A DNA stretch of 12,541 nt from Draconibacterium sp. (GCA_027011835.1 JALUZN010000095.1:1-12541); one strand, 5' to 3'. Positions 1-6,812 are shown, numbered from the stretch's first letter. Made by a program: numbers and translations. The notes: generated from the letters alone by a model not told the origin.

Positions 1-422
1 TCTTTTGGGCCTCATCTTTAAACTCGTTACTGCGAGATTATTCAAAACTTTAGATTAATAGCACAGGGGCAATCGCAGGTAAATTAAACTGTTTTCTGAA
101 CATTGTTTTTTGTTTTAGTAATTGTTTTCAAAAAGTAGTCGCAAAAAAAAGAGTTTCCCCCTACTTTATCGAATAATATTTTAAGATTTCTTTTTTATGT
201 TAAAAAGAATCGAAAATTTTAATTCGGGTACTTCATAATTCGTACAGATTTTATATTGATGCATATTTAAGCAACCCTAAAAAGAGGCAATTCAATATCT
301 ACAACACCTCTTCTTTTATTACTGCCAAATCAAATAATTTTCTAGCAGTAAATGCTTTAGTAGTAAATCTATTTCTATAATCGAAAGATAAGATATCTTA
401 CTTTGTTCACCCGGTAGTTAAT

Positions 423-512
423 ATGATTTATATTAAGTTTACATTTATGATTTCTCTCTTTTTAGGACTCTATATTTCAATAAAAATAGTGATATTTGTC
501 AGTAACAAGTAA
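423..512 (+). CDS. Possible 29-residue hydrophobic peptide upstream of serA
   Basis: An ATG at 423 opens a 29-codon frame ending with TAA at 510-512, 30 bp before serA. The peptide is one hydrophobic stretch rich in Ile, Phe and Leu, with Lys at positions 5, 21 and 29, so it could span a membrane once. A -7-like box (398-405) lies 17 bp upstream. I recognise no family. Against it: the DNA is strongly AT-rich, which by itself favours Ile/Phe/Lys codons and short open frames; there is no ribosome-binding signal; and it contains no run of serine codons that would suggest an amino-acid-sensing leader peptide. It is most likely a chance frame, listed because it is positioned like a leader peptide or small membrane protein. 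Confidence 0.15.
   Translation: MIYIKFTFMISLFLGLYISIKIVIFVSNK
491..498 (+). promoter_or_regulatory. Weak candidate -7 box for serA-tkt
   Basis: GATATTTG matches the Bacteroidota -7 consensus TAnnTTTG at all but the first fixed base. It lies 44 bp before the serA ATG, which would give a leader of roughly 35-40 nt. No convincing -33 element is visible upstream, and the region is so AT-rich that chance matches are likely. The box at 398-405 is an alternative. Confidence 0.25.
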
Positions 513-542
513 AGGCGGATATCAACCTTAAAATTATACCAG

Positions 543-1712
543 ATGTTTAAGATTCAAACGTTAAATAAAATCGATTCGGATGGGCTCAAACTTTTTCCTT
601 CTGATTACATAATTTCGGACGAACAATCAGAAGCAGACGCTATTGTTTTGCGTAGTTTTAAAATGCACGATATGGAACTTCCAAAATCGTTAAAAGCAGT
701 TGCGCGTGCCGGAGCCGGTGTTAATAATATTCCAATCGACAAATGTACCGAGAATGGAATTGTTGTTTTTAATACACCGGGAGCAAATGCAAATGGTGTA
801 AAAGAGTTGGTAATAGCCGGTTTACTTTTAACATCGCGCGATATTATTGGTGCAGTAAACTGGGCAAAAACATTGATTGGGAAAGGCAACGAAGTGGCAT
901 CGTTAGTTGAAAAAGGGAAGAAAAACTTTGCCGGACAGGAAATAGAAGGGAAAACCCTTGCCGTAATTGGTTTGGGAGCCATTGGTGTTTTGGTTGCCAA
1001 TGCAGCCAGCTCGCTTGGTATGAATGTGGTTGGTTACGACCCATATATTACCGTTCGGCACGCACTCGAACTGAACCAAAATATTAAATGGATTGAAGGA
1101 ATAGAAGCACTTTTGGCTCAGGCCGATTATGTAACCGTTAATGTACCTCTAACTCCCGAAACAAAAGGTTATATCAATAAAGAGAAGTTTGATATGATGA
1201 AGGATGGAGTTAAAATTTTAAACTTTGCAAGAGGAGGGTTGGTCGACAATGCCGACTTAAAAGTTGCTATTGAATCGGGTAAAGTTTCAAATTATATTAC
1301 CGATTTTCCCGATGAAGAGAGCCTGAAAATGGATAAAGTTATCTCTATCCCGCATCTTGGAGCATCAACAAAAGAGTCGGAAACCAACTGTGCGATTATG
1401 GCTGTTAATCAGGTTAAAGATTTTCTTGAAAACGGAAACATCAAAAACTCGGTAAACTTTCCGAATGCCGAGATGGAGTCGCATAACGAAGCCCGTATTT
1501 TAATTGCAAATAAAAATGTTCCAAATATGGTGAGCCAGATTTCAGCTGTTTTGGCAACCGAGGGAATAAATATTGATAACATGCTCAATAAAAAACGTGG
1601 CGATATTGCTTACAATATTATTGACGTAGACTCGAAAACAATTGACGAATCGATAAAAGAAAAATTAATGGCTATTGAAGGCATTTTTATGGTTCGTATT
1701 ATTCAAGCATAA
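543..1712 (+). CDS. serA: D-3-phosphoglycerate dehydrogenase (SerA, ACT-domain form)
   Basis: This cytosolic enzyme oxidises 3-phosphoglycerate to 3-phosphohydroxypyruvate with NAD+, the first step of serine synthesis. The substrate-binding domain is split around a Rossmann domain (about 95-285) with the dinucleotide loop GLGAIG at 143-148. Likely catalytic residues are Arg230 (in FARGGLVD), Glu258 (in DFPDEE) and His271 (in PHLGAST). The stretch between the Glu and the His is about ten residues shorter than in E. coli SerA. A C-terminal ACT domain (about 318-389) keeps asparagines at 325 and 343 that align with the serine-binding Asn346 and Asn364 of E. coli, so feedback inhibition by serine is plausible; the His344 position is Asn323. 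The N-terminus is short, starting directly in the first beta strand. The ATG at 543 is the first good start. tkt follows after 21 bp, so the two are probably co-transcribed. The usual Bacteroidota neighbour serC is not visible. Confidence 0.93.
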   Translation: MFKIQTLNKIDSDGLKLFPSDYIISDEQSEADAIVLRSFKMHDMELPKSLKAVARAGAGVNNIPIDKCTENGIVVFNTPGANANGVKELVIAGLLLTSRDIIGAVNWAKTLIGKGNEVASLVEKGKKNFAGQEIEGKTLAVIGLGAIGVLVANAASSLGMNVVGYDPYITVRHALELNQNIKWIEGIEALLAQADYVTVNVPLTPETKGYINKEKFDMMKDGVKILNFARGGLVDNADLKVAIESGKVSNYITDFPDEESLKMDKVISIPHLGASTKESETNCAIMAVNQVKDFLENGNIKNSVNFPNAEMESHNEARILIANKNVPNMVSQISAVLATEGINIDNMLNKKRGDIAYNIIDVDSKTIDESIKEKLMAIEGIFMVRIIQA

Positions 1713-1733
1713 ATTTCATAAAAAATAAAAATA

Positions 1734-3764
1734 ATGAGTAAAAGTATTCAAACAAAGGCAGCCGACAATATTCGTATTCTTGCTGCGTCAATGGTGGAAA
1801 AAGCGAAGTCGGGGCACCCGGGAGGTGCAATGGGCGGAGCCGATTTCATTAACATTTTGTATTCGGAGTTTTTAAACTACGACCCGTCTGATATGACGTG
1901 GATTAATCGTGACCGGTTTTTTCTCGATCCGGGGCACATGTCGCCCATGTTGTATGCTGTTCTTTCAATGGCAGGGAAATATAGTATGGAAGATTTGGCC
2001 AACTTCCGCCAGTGGGGGAGTGTTACTCCCGGTCACCCGGAAGTAGATGTTGAGCGGGGAGTTGAAAATACTTCGGGGCCACTCGGGCAAGGTCATGTAA
2101 TGGCTGTTGGTGCTGCAATTGCCGAGCGTTTCTTGGTTGCACGTTTTGGCGAATGGATGGCACATAAAACATATACTTTTATTTCCGATGGTGGTGTTCA
2201 GGAAGAGATATCGCAGGGTGCCGGACGTATTGCCGGATTTCTTGGCTTGAATAATCTGGTTATGTTTTACGATTCGAACGATATTCAGCTTTCGACATCA
2301 ACAACCGATGTAACAAAAGAAGATACAGCAAAAAAGTACGAAGCGTGGGGATGGAATGTAATTTCAATAGTAGGGAATAATCCGGAACAAATACGCGAGG
2401 CACTTAAAAAAGCAAATGCAGAAACAGAGCGGCCTACATTAATTATTGGGAAAACAATAATGGGAAAAGGTGCAGTAACCGATACCGATGAGAGTTACGA
2501 AGGAAAATGCGAAACACATGGAATGCCATTAACAAATGCCGGAGCATCGTTTGCAAAAACAATCGAGAATTTAGGTGGCGATCCTGAAAATCCATTCCAA
2601 ATTTTCGACGATGTAAAAGCGCTGTATGCGAAACGCGAGGCAGAACTTATTGAAGCTGCAGCTGCAAAAAAAGCAGAGCAGAAAAAGTGGGAAGCTGCAA
2701 ATCCTGAGTTGGCACAAAAATTAAATAAATTCTTTTCAGATAAGGCTCCTGAGTTTGATTTTGCGTCAATTCAGCAAAAAGAGAATGTGGCAACCCGTGG
2801 TGCATCGAGTGCTGTTTTAGCCGCATTTGCCGATGGTGTTGAAAATATGATTGTCTCTTCTGCCGACCTTTCGAATTCGGACAAAACCGATGGTTTCCTG
2901 AAAAAGACAACAGCGTTTACAAAAGGCGATTTTAGTGGATCGTTTTTGCAAACGGGAGTTTCGGAATTAACAATGGCTTGTATGATGAACGGAATGGCAC
3001 TGCACGGTGGAGTTATTCCGGTTTGTGGAACTTTCTTTGTTTTTTCGGATTACATGAAACCTGCCGTTCGTATGTCGGCATTAATGGGCTTGCCGGTTAA
3101 ATATGTTTGGACCCACGACGCATTTCGTGTGGGAGAAGACGGGCCAACACATCAGCCTGTTGAGCAGGAAGCACAAATTCGTTTAATGGAGAAACTAAAA
3201 AACCACAAAGGCGAAAACAGTGCATTGGTACTTCGTCCGGCCGACGGAAACGAAACTACTGTAGCATGGAAAATGGCTTTGGAAAACACAACTACTCCAT
3301 CGGCATTAATTTTGTCGCGTCAAAACATTACAAATTTACCGGTTGAAGGCGATGTTTATAAAGCAGCACTTCGGGCAGAAAAAGGGGCATACATTGTTCA
3401 AGAGTGCGAAGGAACACCCGATGTTGTATTGCTGGCAAGTGGTTCGGAAGTGGCAACGTTGGTTGAGGGTGCAGCTCTTTTAACCGAAAAAGAGGGGTTA
3501 AAAGTTCAGGTTGTATCTGTGCCTTCTGAGGGTGTTTTCAGAAATCAGTCAAAAGAGTATCAGGAGAGTGTTCTTCCAACCGGAGTTCCTCGTTTTGGAA
3601 TGACTGCCGGATTGCCGGTAAATCTGTTGGGACTGGTTGGCGAAAATGGAAAAATATGGGGAATGGAATCGTTTGGCTATTCGGCTCCTTATACTGTTCT
3701 CGATGAAAAACTTGGGTTTAACGGCGAAAATGTTTTTACCCAGGTAAAAAAGATGTTATCTTAA
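1734..3764 (+). CDS. tkt: Transketolase
   Basis: A thiamine-diphosphate enzyme moving two-carbon units between ketose and aldose phosphates in the non-oxidative pentose phosphate pathway. At 676 aa it is close to the usual 660-680 and carries all three domains. The five active-site histidines of the E. coli enzyme align at His28 (SGHPGG), His68 (PGHMS), His101 (PGHPE), His262 (THGMP) and His473 (GEDGPTHQP). The cofactor-activating glutamate is Glu411 (GVSEL). The metal/ThDP motif runs from Asp152-Gly153 to Asn182, with Ser151 where most family members have Gly. His461 and Asp469, and phosphate contacts at Arg355, Ser382 and Arg529, are also present. Residues about 300-345 form a Lys/Ala/Glu-rich helical linker between the first two domains. 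It is second in the serA-tkt unit and followed 18 bp later by a strong terminator. The identification is secure; physiological substrate preference cannot be read from sequence. Confidence 0.96.
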   Translation: MSKSIQTKAADNIRILAASMVEKAKSGHPGGAMGGADFINILYSEFLNYDPSDMTWINRDRFFLDPGHMSPMLYAVLSMAGKYSMEDLANFRQWGSVTPGHPEVDVERGVENTSGPLGQGHVMAVGAAIAERFLVARFGEWMAHKTYTFISDGGVQEEISQGAGRIAGFLGLNNLVMFYDSNDIQLSTSTTDVTKEDTAKKYEAWGWNVISIVGNNPEQIREALKKANAETERPTLIIGKTIMGKGAVTDTDESYEGKCETHGMPLTNAGASFAKTIENLGGDPENPFQIFDDVKALYAKREAELIEAAAAKKAEQKKWEAANPELAQKLNKFFSDKAPEFDFASIQQKENVATRGASSAVLAAFADGVENMIVSSADLSNSDKTDGFLKKTTAFTKGDFSGSFLQTGVSELTMACMMNGMALHGGVIPVCGTFFVFSDYMKPAVRMSALMGLPVKYVWTHDAFRVGEDGPTHQPVEQEAQIRLMEKLKNHKGENSALVLRPADGNETTVAWKMALENTTTPSALILSRQNITNLPVEGDVYKAALRAEKGAYIVQECEGTPDVVLLASGSEVATLVEGAALLTEKEGLKVQVVSVPSEGVFRNQSKEYQESVLPTGVPRFGMTAGLPVNLLGLVGENGKIWGMESFGYSAPYTVLDEKLGFNGENVFTQVKKMLS

Positions 3765-3782
3765 AAATTAGCGGTAAAAAAT

Positions 3783-3817
3783 AAAAAAAGGTGTTTCGGT
3801 TTCGAAGCACCTTTTTT
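3783..3817 (+). terminator. Intrinsic terminator after tkt
   Basis: A 9-bp stem, GGTGTTTCG (3790-3798) with CGAAGCACC (3803-3811), has one G-T wobble and a GTTT loop. It is preceded by seven A and followed by six T, so the stem can extend into A-U pairs and could also work on the opposite strand. It lies 18 bp after the tkt stop and should close the serA-tkt transcript. Confidence 0.9.
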
Positions 3818-3855
3818 ATTTCTAAAATAAGTTAAAATAAGAGCATAAATCTAAA

Positions 3856-3887
3856 ACTTTTTAATATTTTTACTTTTTAATATTTTT
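3856..3887 (+). repeat. Two exact tandem copies of a 16-bp AT-rich unit
   Basis: The unit ACTTTTTAATATTTTT occurs at 3856-3871 and again, without interruption, at 3872-3887, between the tkt terminator and the GH109-type gene start at 3917. The second copy also forms an inverted repeat with downstream sequence: CTTTTTAA at 3873-3880 and TTAAAAAG at 3886-3893. It could be an UP-like or operator element of the downstream promoter, or a slippage duplication in AT-rich DNA. No exact TAnnTTTG box is visible in this gap. Confidence 0.85.
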
Positions 3888-3916
3888 AAAAAGCACAAAT
3901 TAAATATTGTATCAAA

Positions 3917-5260
3917 ATGACAACAACAGACAGGCGGTCTTTTTTAAAGACTGCAACAGCAGTAGGAGCTGGATTAATTGTGGCTCCACAAATCTCGAAA
4001 GCCGGTGTTTCTAAACAGAAAAAGAAAGATGGTGAAGTGAATATCGCATTCATTGGGTGTGGAGGAAGAGGAAGAGGACATCTTTACAGAGCAGCGAAAA
4101 CTGAAGGTGTGACAATTTCAGCTTTTTGCGATATCGATCCGGAAGCAATTCCAAAAGCACAAAAAATATTAACAGATAACGGACATCCTGAGGCTGAAGT
4201 GTATTCTAACGGAGAATATGCTTATTTAGAGATGTTAAAACGCGACGATATTGACGGAGTAATAATCGCTACTCCGTGGTTGTGGCACACGCGCATGGCT
4301 GTTGCAACGATGAAAGCAGGTAAATATGCTGCAGTTGAAGTGTCGGCAGCCAATACAATGGAAGAATGTTGGGACTTGGTTAACACTTCGGAGGAGACAG
4401 GAAAACCTTGTATGATTCTTGAAAATGTAAACTACCGTCGCGATGTGCTGGCAGTTACAAATATGATTAAGCAAGGGGTGTTTGGTGAGGTTGTTCATGG
4501 TCGTTGCGGATATCAACACAACTTGTTAAATGTGAAATTTAATAAAGACCTTAAATTTGGTAAAGGTGCAAAAGGCGAGGCGCGATGGAGAACACAACAT
4601 TCGTTAAAACAAAATGCCGATGTTTATCCTACACACGGGCTGGGACCAATCGCACACATGCTCGACATCAACCGGGGAAACCGCTTTCTTTATCTAACAT
4701 CGACCGCAACAAAAGCTGTTGGGTTAAAAGATTATATTGAGGAACAAGGTGGTGTAGACCATCCTTACGCAAAATTACCCTGGAAACTAGGTGATATTAT
4801 TACATCGGTTATTAAAACTGCAAATGGAGAAAGTATTATTGTAACTCACGATACAAATCTACCACGCCCATATTCGTTAGGATTTAGAATTGACGGAACA
4901 GATGGTACAACCAATTTCGATATGGGAACAAAACGTATTTATGTTGAAGGAGAAGGGGAGTACGACAAGTGGGATGATTTCCAAAAATGGCAGGATAAAT
5001 ATGATCATCCGCTTTGGAAAAAGTATGGTGATATAGCAAACGGAGCCGGTCATGGTGGAATTGACTACTTTGTTACCCGCGAGTTTATAAACTCGGTTAA
5101 AGAACAACGTCAGCCGGTAATTGATGTGTACGATGCAGCAGCATGGAGTGCTGTTACACCGCTCTCTGAAGCGTCAATTGCAACCGGTAGTTCTCCACAA
5201 TATTTCCCCGATTTTACAAGGGGTAACTGGATTAATAGAAAACCGGTAGAATATAAATAA
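3917..5260 (+). CDS. GH109-type NAD-dependent glycosidase (probable alpha-N-acetylgalactosaminidase), Tat-exported
   Basis: A Gfo/Idh/MocA-fold protein that best fits glycoside hydrolase family 109, which cleaves alpha-GalNAc linkages by a redox mechanism with tightly bound NAD. The N-terminus has a twin-arginine signal (DRRSFLK at 5-11, then a hydrophobic stretch ending near Ala29), so it should be exported folded with its cofactor. The Rossmann loop is GCGGRGRGH (47-55). GH109-like signatures recalled from the Elizabethkingia enzyme include EVSAANT (141-147), GYQH (198-201), YPTHGLGP (237-244, presumed catalytic His240), DINRGNR (250-256), HDTNLPRPY (311-319) and GAGHGGIDYF (376-385). The sugar-dehydrogenase EKP motif is absent; EVS stands in its place. 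It stands alone between two terminators with no SusC/D pair or other glycosidase nearby. Substrate is inferred from family; a relative with another specificity is possible. Confidence 0.85.
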   Translation: MTTTDRRSFLKTATAVGAGLIVAPQISKAGVSKQKKKDGEVNIAFIGCGGRGRGHLYRAAKTEGVTISAFCDIDPEAIPKAQKILTDNGHPEAEVYSNGEYAYLEMLKRDDIDGVIIATPWLWHTRMAVATMKAGKYAAVEVSAANTMEECWDLVNTSEETGKPCMILENVNYRRDVLAVTNMIKQGVFGEVVHGRCGYQHNLLNVKFNKDLKFGKGAKGEARWRTQHSLKQNADVYPTHGLGPIAHMLDINRGNRFLYLTSTATKAVGLKDYIEEQGGVDHPYAKLPWKLGDIITSVIKTANGESIIVTHDTNLPRPYSLGFRIDGTDGTTNFDMGTKRIYVEGEGEYDKWDDFQKWQDKYDHPLWKKYGDIANGAGHGGIDYFVTREFINSVKEQRQPVIDVYDAAAWSAVTPLSEASIATGSSPQYFPDFTRGNWINRKPVEYK

Positions 5261-5282
5261 ATTCTACAATCAATTCGGTATT

Positions 5283-5313
5283 AAAGGTGTTCGGAAACGG
5301 ACACCTTTTTTTT
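5283..5313 (+). terminator. Intrinsic terminator after the GH109-type gene
   Basis: An 8-bp stem, GGTGTTCG (5286-5293) with CGGACACC (5298-5305), has one wobble pair and a stable GAAA tetraloop, followed by eight T (5306-5313). It sits 22 bp after the stop at 5260 and before the convergent gene ending at 5325. The opposite strand has only a short T run (AAA on + at 5283-5285), so it should act mainly on the + strand transcript. Confidence 0.9.
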
Positions 5314-5324
5314 GTGTTATCGTT

Positions 5325-6092
5325 TTATTTTACAGTCCGTAGCCACGCTTCGGCCATTAATTGTGCGCCTGCCATGGCAGGGTGTACTCCGTCGTGGGTC
5401 CAATAGGTTGCCGGAGCATGTTTTAGTGCTTCGTCGAAAACGCGTTGAAACGGAACCCAGACTGCATCGAATTCTTCAGCAATTTTCAGTGCCACCGCCT
5501 GATACTCTTTCATCGGTTTAACCCAGCTTTCGTCAACAACTTTAGCACCTAAAACATAATATGGCTCACAAATAATCAGTTCAACATTGGGGAGTTTCTC
5601 TTTTGTTCGTTGTAATAGTTTCCGGTAGTCGTTTTCGTAAATTTCAATCGTGCCGTTGTAGTTGTTGTTTCTGGTGTGCCAATAATCGTTTACTCCAATT
5701 AAAATACTTAATACATCGGGTTTTAAATCCAAACAGTCTTTCTGCCATCTGTCGGCAAGCTGAAAAACTTTATTTCCACTTATTCCCCGGTTGTATATGG
5801 TCAATTTTTGTTCGGGATAGTTATTTAAAAGCGATGAGGCTGCTAAAAATGCATAACCCATTCCAAATGAACGTGGATTATTGGGAAGCTCTTTCTCTCT
5901 TTCGCGGCCGGCATCGGTGATCGAATCGCCCTGAAACAGAATTGTATTTCCTTTTTTGTAAAACAGACTGTTTTTTCCTGAAGAACTGTCAGTTGAAGAA
6001 GAGATACATGAAGATACAATTGTAGGTATTGCCGAAATTGCAGCAACTCCTGTTGCCGATTTTAATAAAAAGTTTCGTCTTGATTGTTTCAT
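5325..6092 (-). CDS. SGNH/GDSL-family hydrolase, Tat-type probable lipoprotein
   Basis: A serine esterase of the SGNH (GDSL-like) superfamily, 255 aa. All four conserved blocks are visible: nucleophile Ser57 in GDSIT (55-59), the oxyanion Gly in NRGISGN (101-107), Asn135 in GVND (133-136), and the Asp234/His237 pair in DGVHP (234-238). The N-terminus has a twin-arginine motif SRRNFLLK (4-11), a hydrophobic stretch and a candidate lipobox ending at Cys29 (VSSC), so it is probably exported folded and lipid-anchored. Several Ser residues but no acidic run follow the Cys, unlike typical surface-exported Bacteroidota lipoproteins. Relatives remove acyl or acetyl groups from glycans or lipids; the substrate here cannot be told. 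It lies 16 bp downstream of the coiled-coil gene on the same strand and converges on the GH109-type gene. Confidence 0.88.
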   Translation of the reverse strand: MKQSRRNFLLKSATGVAAISAIPTIVSSCISSSTDSSSGKNSLFYKKGNTILFQGDSITDAGREREKELPNNPRSFGMGYAFLAASSLLNNYPEQKLTIYNRGISGNKVFQLADRWQKDCLDLKPDVLSILIGVNDYWHTRNNNYNGTIEIYENDYRKLLQRTKEKLPNVELIICEPYYVLGAKVVDESWVKPMKEYQAVALKIAEEFDAVWVPFQRVFDEALKHAPATYWTHDGVHPAMAGAQLMAEAWLRTVK

Positions 6093-6108
6093 CCGATTTA
6101 GGTTTAAG

Positions 6109-6711
6109 TTATTTCTTTTTATTTAGGGCCATTCGTGTTTTGTGCAGTTCCATATTCATTTTCGTATATCGGTCTAATGAATTCTTTTTGTGAACCTCGA
6201 ACTCCTCTTTCAGCTCTTTGTATTCGTTTTTTGTATAACGAGTAATTGCAAGGCTTCTTTTGTAGAGAAGAAAAACGATTCCGGACAAAACCAAAATACC
6301 AAGAATAAACAGATACATAAACAATGAGTATGCTGTTTTGTTAATACTCATTCCGAAAACAGTAATCGAATTTTCGCGTTTTATGGCACCTTTAAAATTC
6401 TCCTGAATTTCTTTTGTCTCTTCCGTTTTTGCTTTTAGCTCGTTTTGCAACGAAAGTATTTGACTTTTACTCTCGGTCAACTCATTACGTAAAACAGTAA
6501 TAGAGTCGTACATGGCATTGTAAAACTGATTTAATTGAACCTCTTTTAAGAAAAAATTTCCATCCCAAAAATTCAGGTTTTTCTTAAATACAGAGAACTG
6601 ATTGTTTAGGTTTTTCTCATTTTTCCAGGCATTAATATTTTTCTTTGCAAAAGAAACCGATGAAACAGAAACCGTTAAAATAAAGAGTAATATAAATTTC
6701 TTCATGTCCAT
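6109..6711 (-). CDS. Uncharacterised signal-peptide, coiled-coil, single-membrane-span protein
   Basis: No function known to me. The 200 residues show an N-terminal signal peptide (about 3-22, probable cleavage after FA), a polar segment, a coiled coil rich in Glu, Lys, Leu and Asn (about 66-108), a hydrophobic membrane span (about 129-150), and a basic tail with a second charged helix (about 160-198) ending in three lysines. The expected topology is an external coiled coil and a cytosolic tail. The region around FGMSINKTAY (119-128) just before the span resembles a widespread Bacteroidota family that some genomes label tRNA (guanine-N1)-methyltransferase; nothing here looks like a methyltransferase, so that label should not be copied. 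Met3 (start at 6705) gives a more typical signal peptide than Met1. It is first in a unit with the SGNH hydrolase, 16 bp downstream. Confidence 0.8.
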   Translation of the reverse strand: MDMKKFILLFILTVSVSSVSFAKKNINAWKNEKNLNNQFSVFKKNLNFWDGNFFLKEVQLNQFYNAMYDSITVLRNELTESKSQILSLQNELKAKTEETKEIQENFKGAIKRENSITVFGMSINKTAYSLFMYLFILGILVLSGIVFLLYKRSLAITRYTKNEYKELKEEFEVHKKNSLDRYTKMNMELHKTRMALNKKK

Positions 6712-6759
6712 AAAATTAGCTGTTTAACAAACGAATATAACCCTGGTTTGTTGCGTCCT

Positions 6760-6767
6760 CAAAAATA
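6760..6767 (-). promoter_or_regulatory. Candidate -7 box for the coiled-coil/SGNH hydrolase unit
   Basis: Read on the minus strand this is TATTTTTG, an exact TAnnTTTG match, 48 bp before the start at 6711. No good -33 TTG is evident at the normal spacing, so confidence rests on the box and its position alone. Confidence 0.45.
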
Positions 6768-6812
6768 AAAGAGCAGCATATCTCCTTACGAGTTCAATGC
6801 AATCAGTTTTTT

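Larger units (their letters stand above)
1..542. other. Long AT-rich gap upstream of serA with no clear gene
   Basis: No reading frame of meaningful length or recognisable protein is visible here on either strand. What can be seen: a 7-bp inverted repeat AAAGTAG/CTACTTT (132-138 and 161-167, 22-nt loop); a perfect 12-bp palindrome TAAGATATCTTA (389-400); a near-match to the Bacteroidota -7 box, TTACTTTG (398-405); a 29-codon hydrophobic ORF (423-512); and another near-match, GATATTTG (491-498). No good -33 TTG-type element stands at the usual distance from either box. The gap probably carries the promoter of the serA-tkt unit. The first bases could be the downstream flank of a gene outside the window. 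Confidence 0.6.

Noticed and set aside
132..167. Terminator for a gene upstream of the window
   Set aside because: The AAAGTAG/CTACTTT arms are short, the 22-nt loop is long, and no T run follows on the + strand; the minus-strand T run is only weakly placed.
605..1044. Minus-strand frames inside serA
   Set aside because: Antisense to a gene with clear catalytic motifs; no recognisable protein features and they arise from codon structure of the real gene.
2647..2910. Minus-strand frame inside tkt
   Set aside because: Low-complexity leucine/glutamine-rich product opposite the conserved transketolase linker; a shadow frame.
3917..5260. Plain sugar dehydrogenase (Gfo/Idh/MocA) as the product
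   Set aside because: The EKP catalytic lysine motif is replaced by EVS and GH109-like motifs run the full length, so the glycosidase call fits better.
5312..5920. Plus-strand frames of 69 and 105 codons opposite the SGNH hydrolase
   Set aside because: They overlap the complete SGNH hydrolase with all its catalytic blocks and show no family features.
6109..6711. tRNA (guanine-N1)-methyltransferase
   Set aside because: The protein has a signal peptide, a membrane span and coiled coils and no knot or SAM-binding features.
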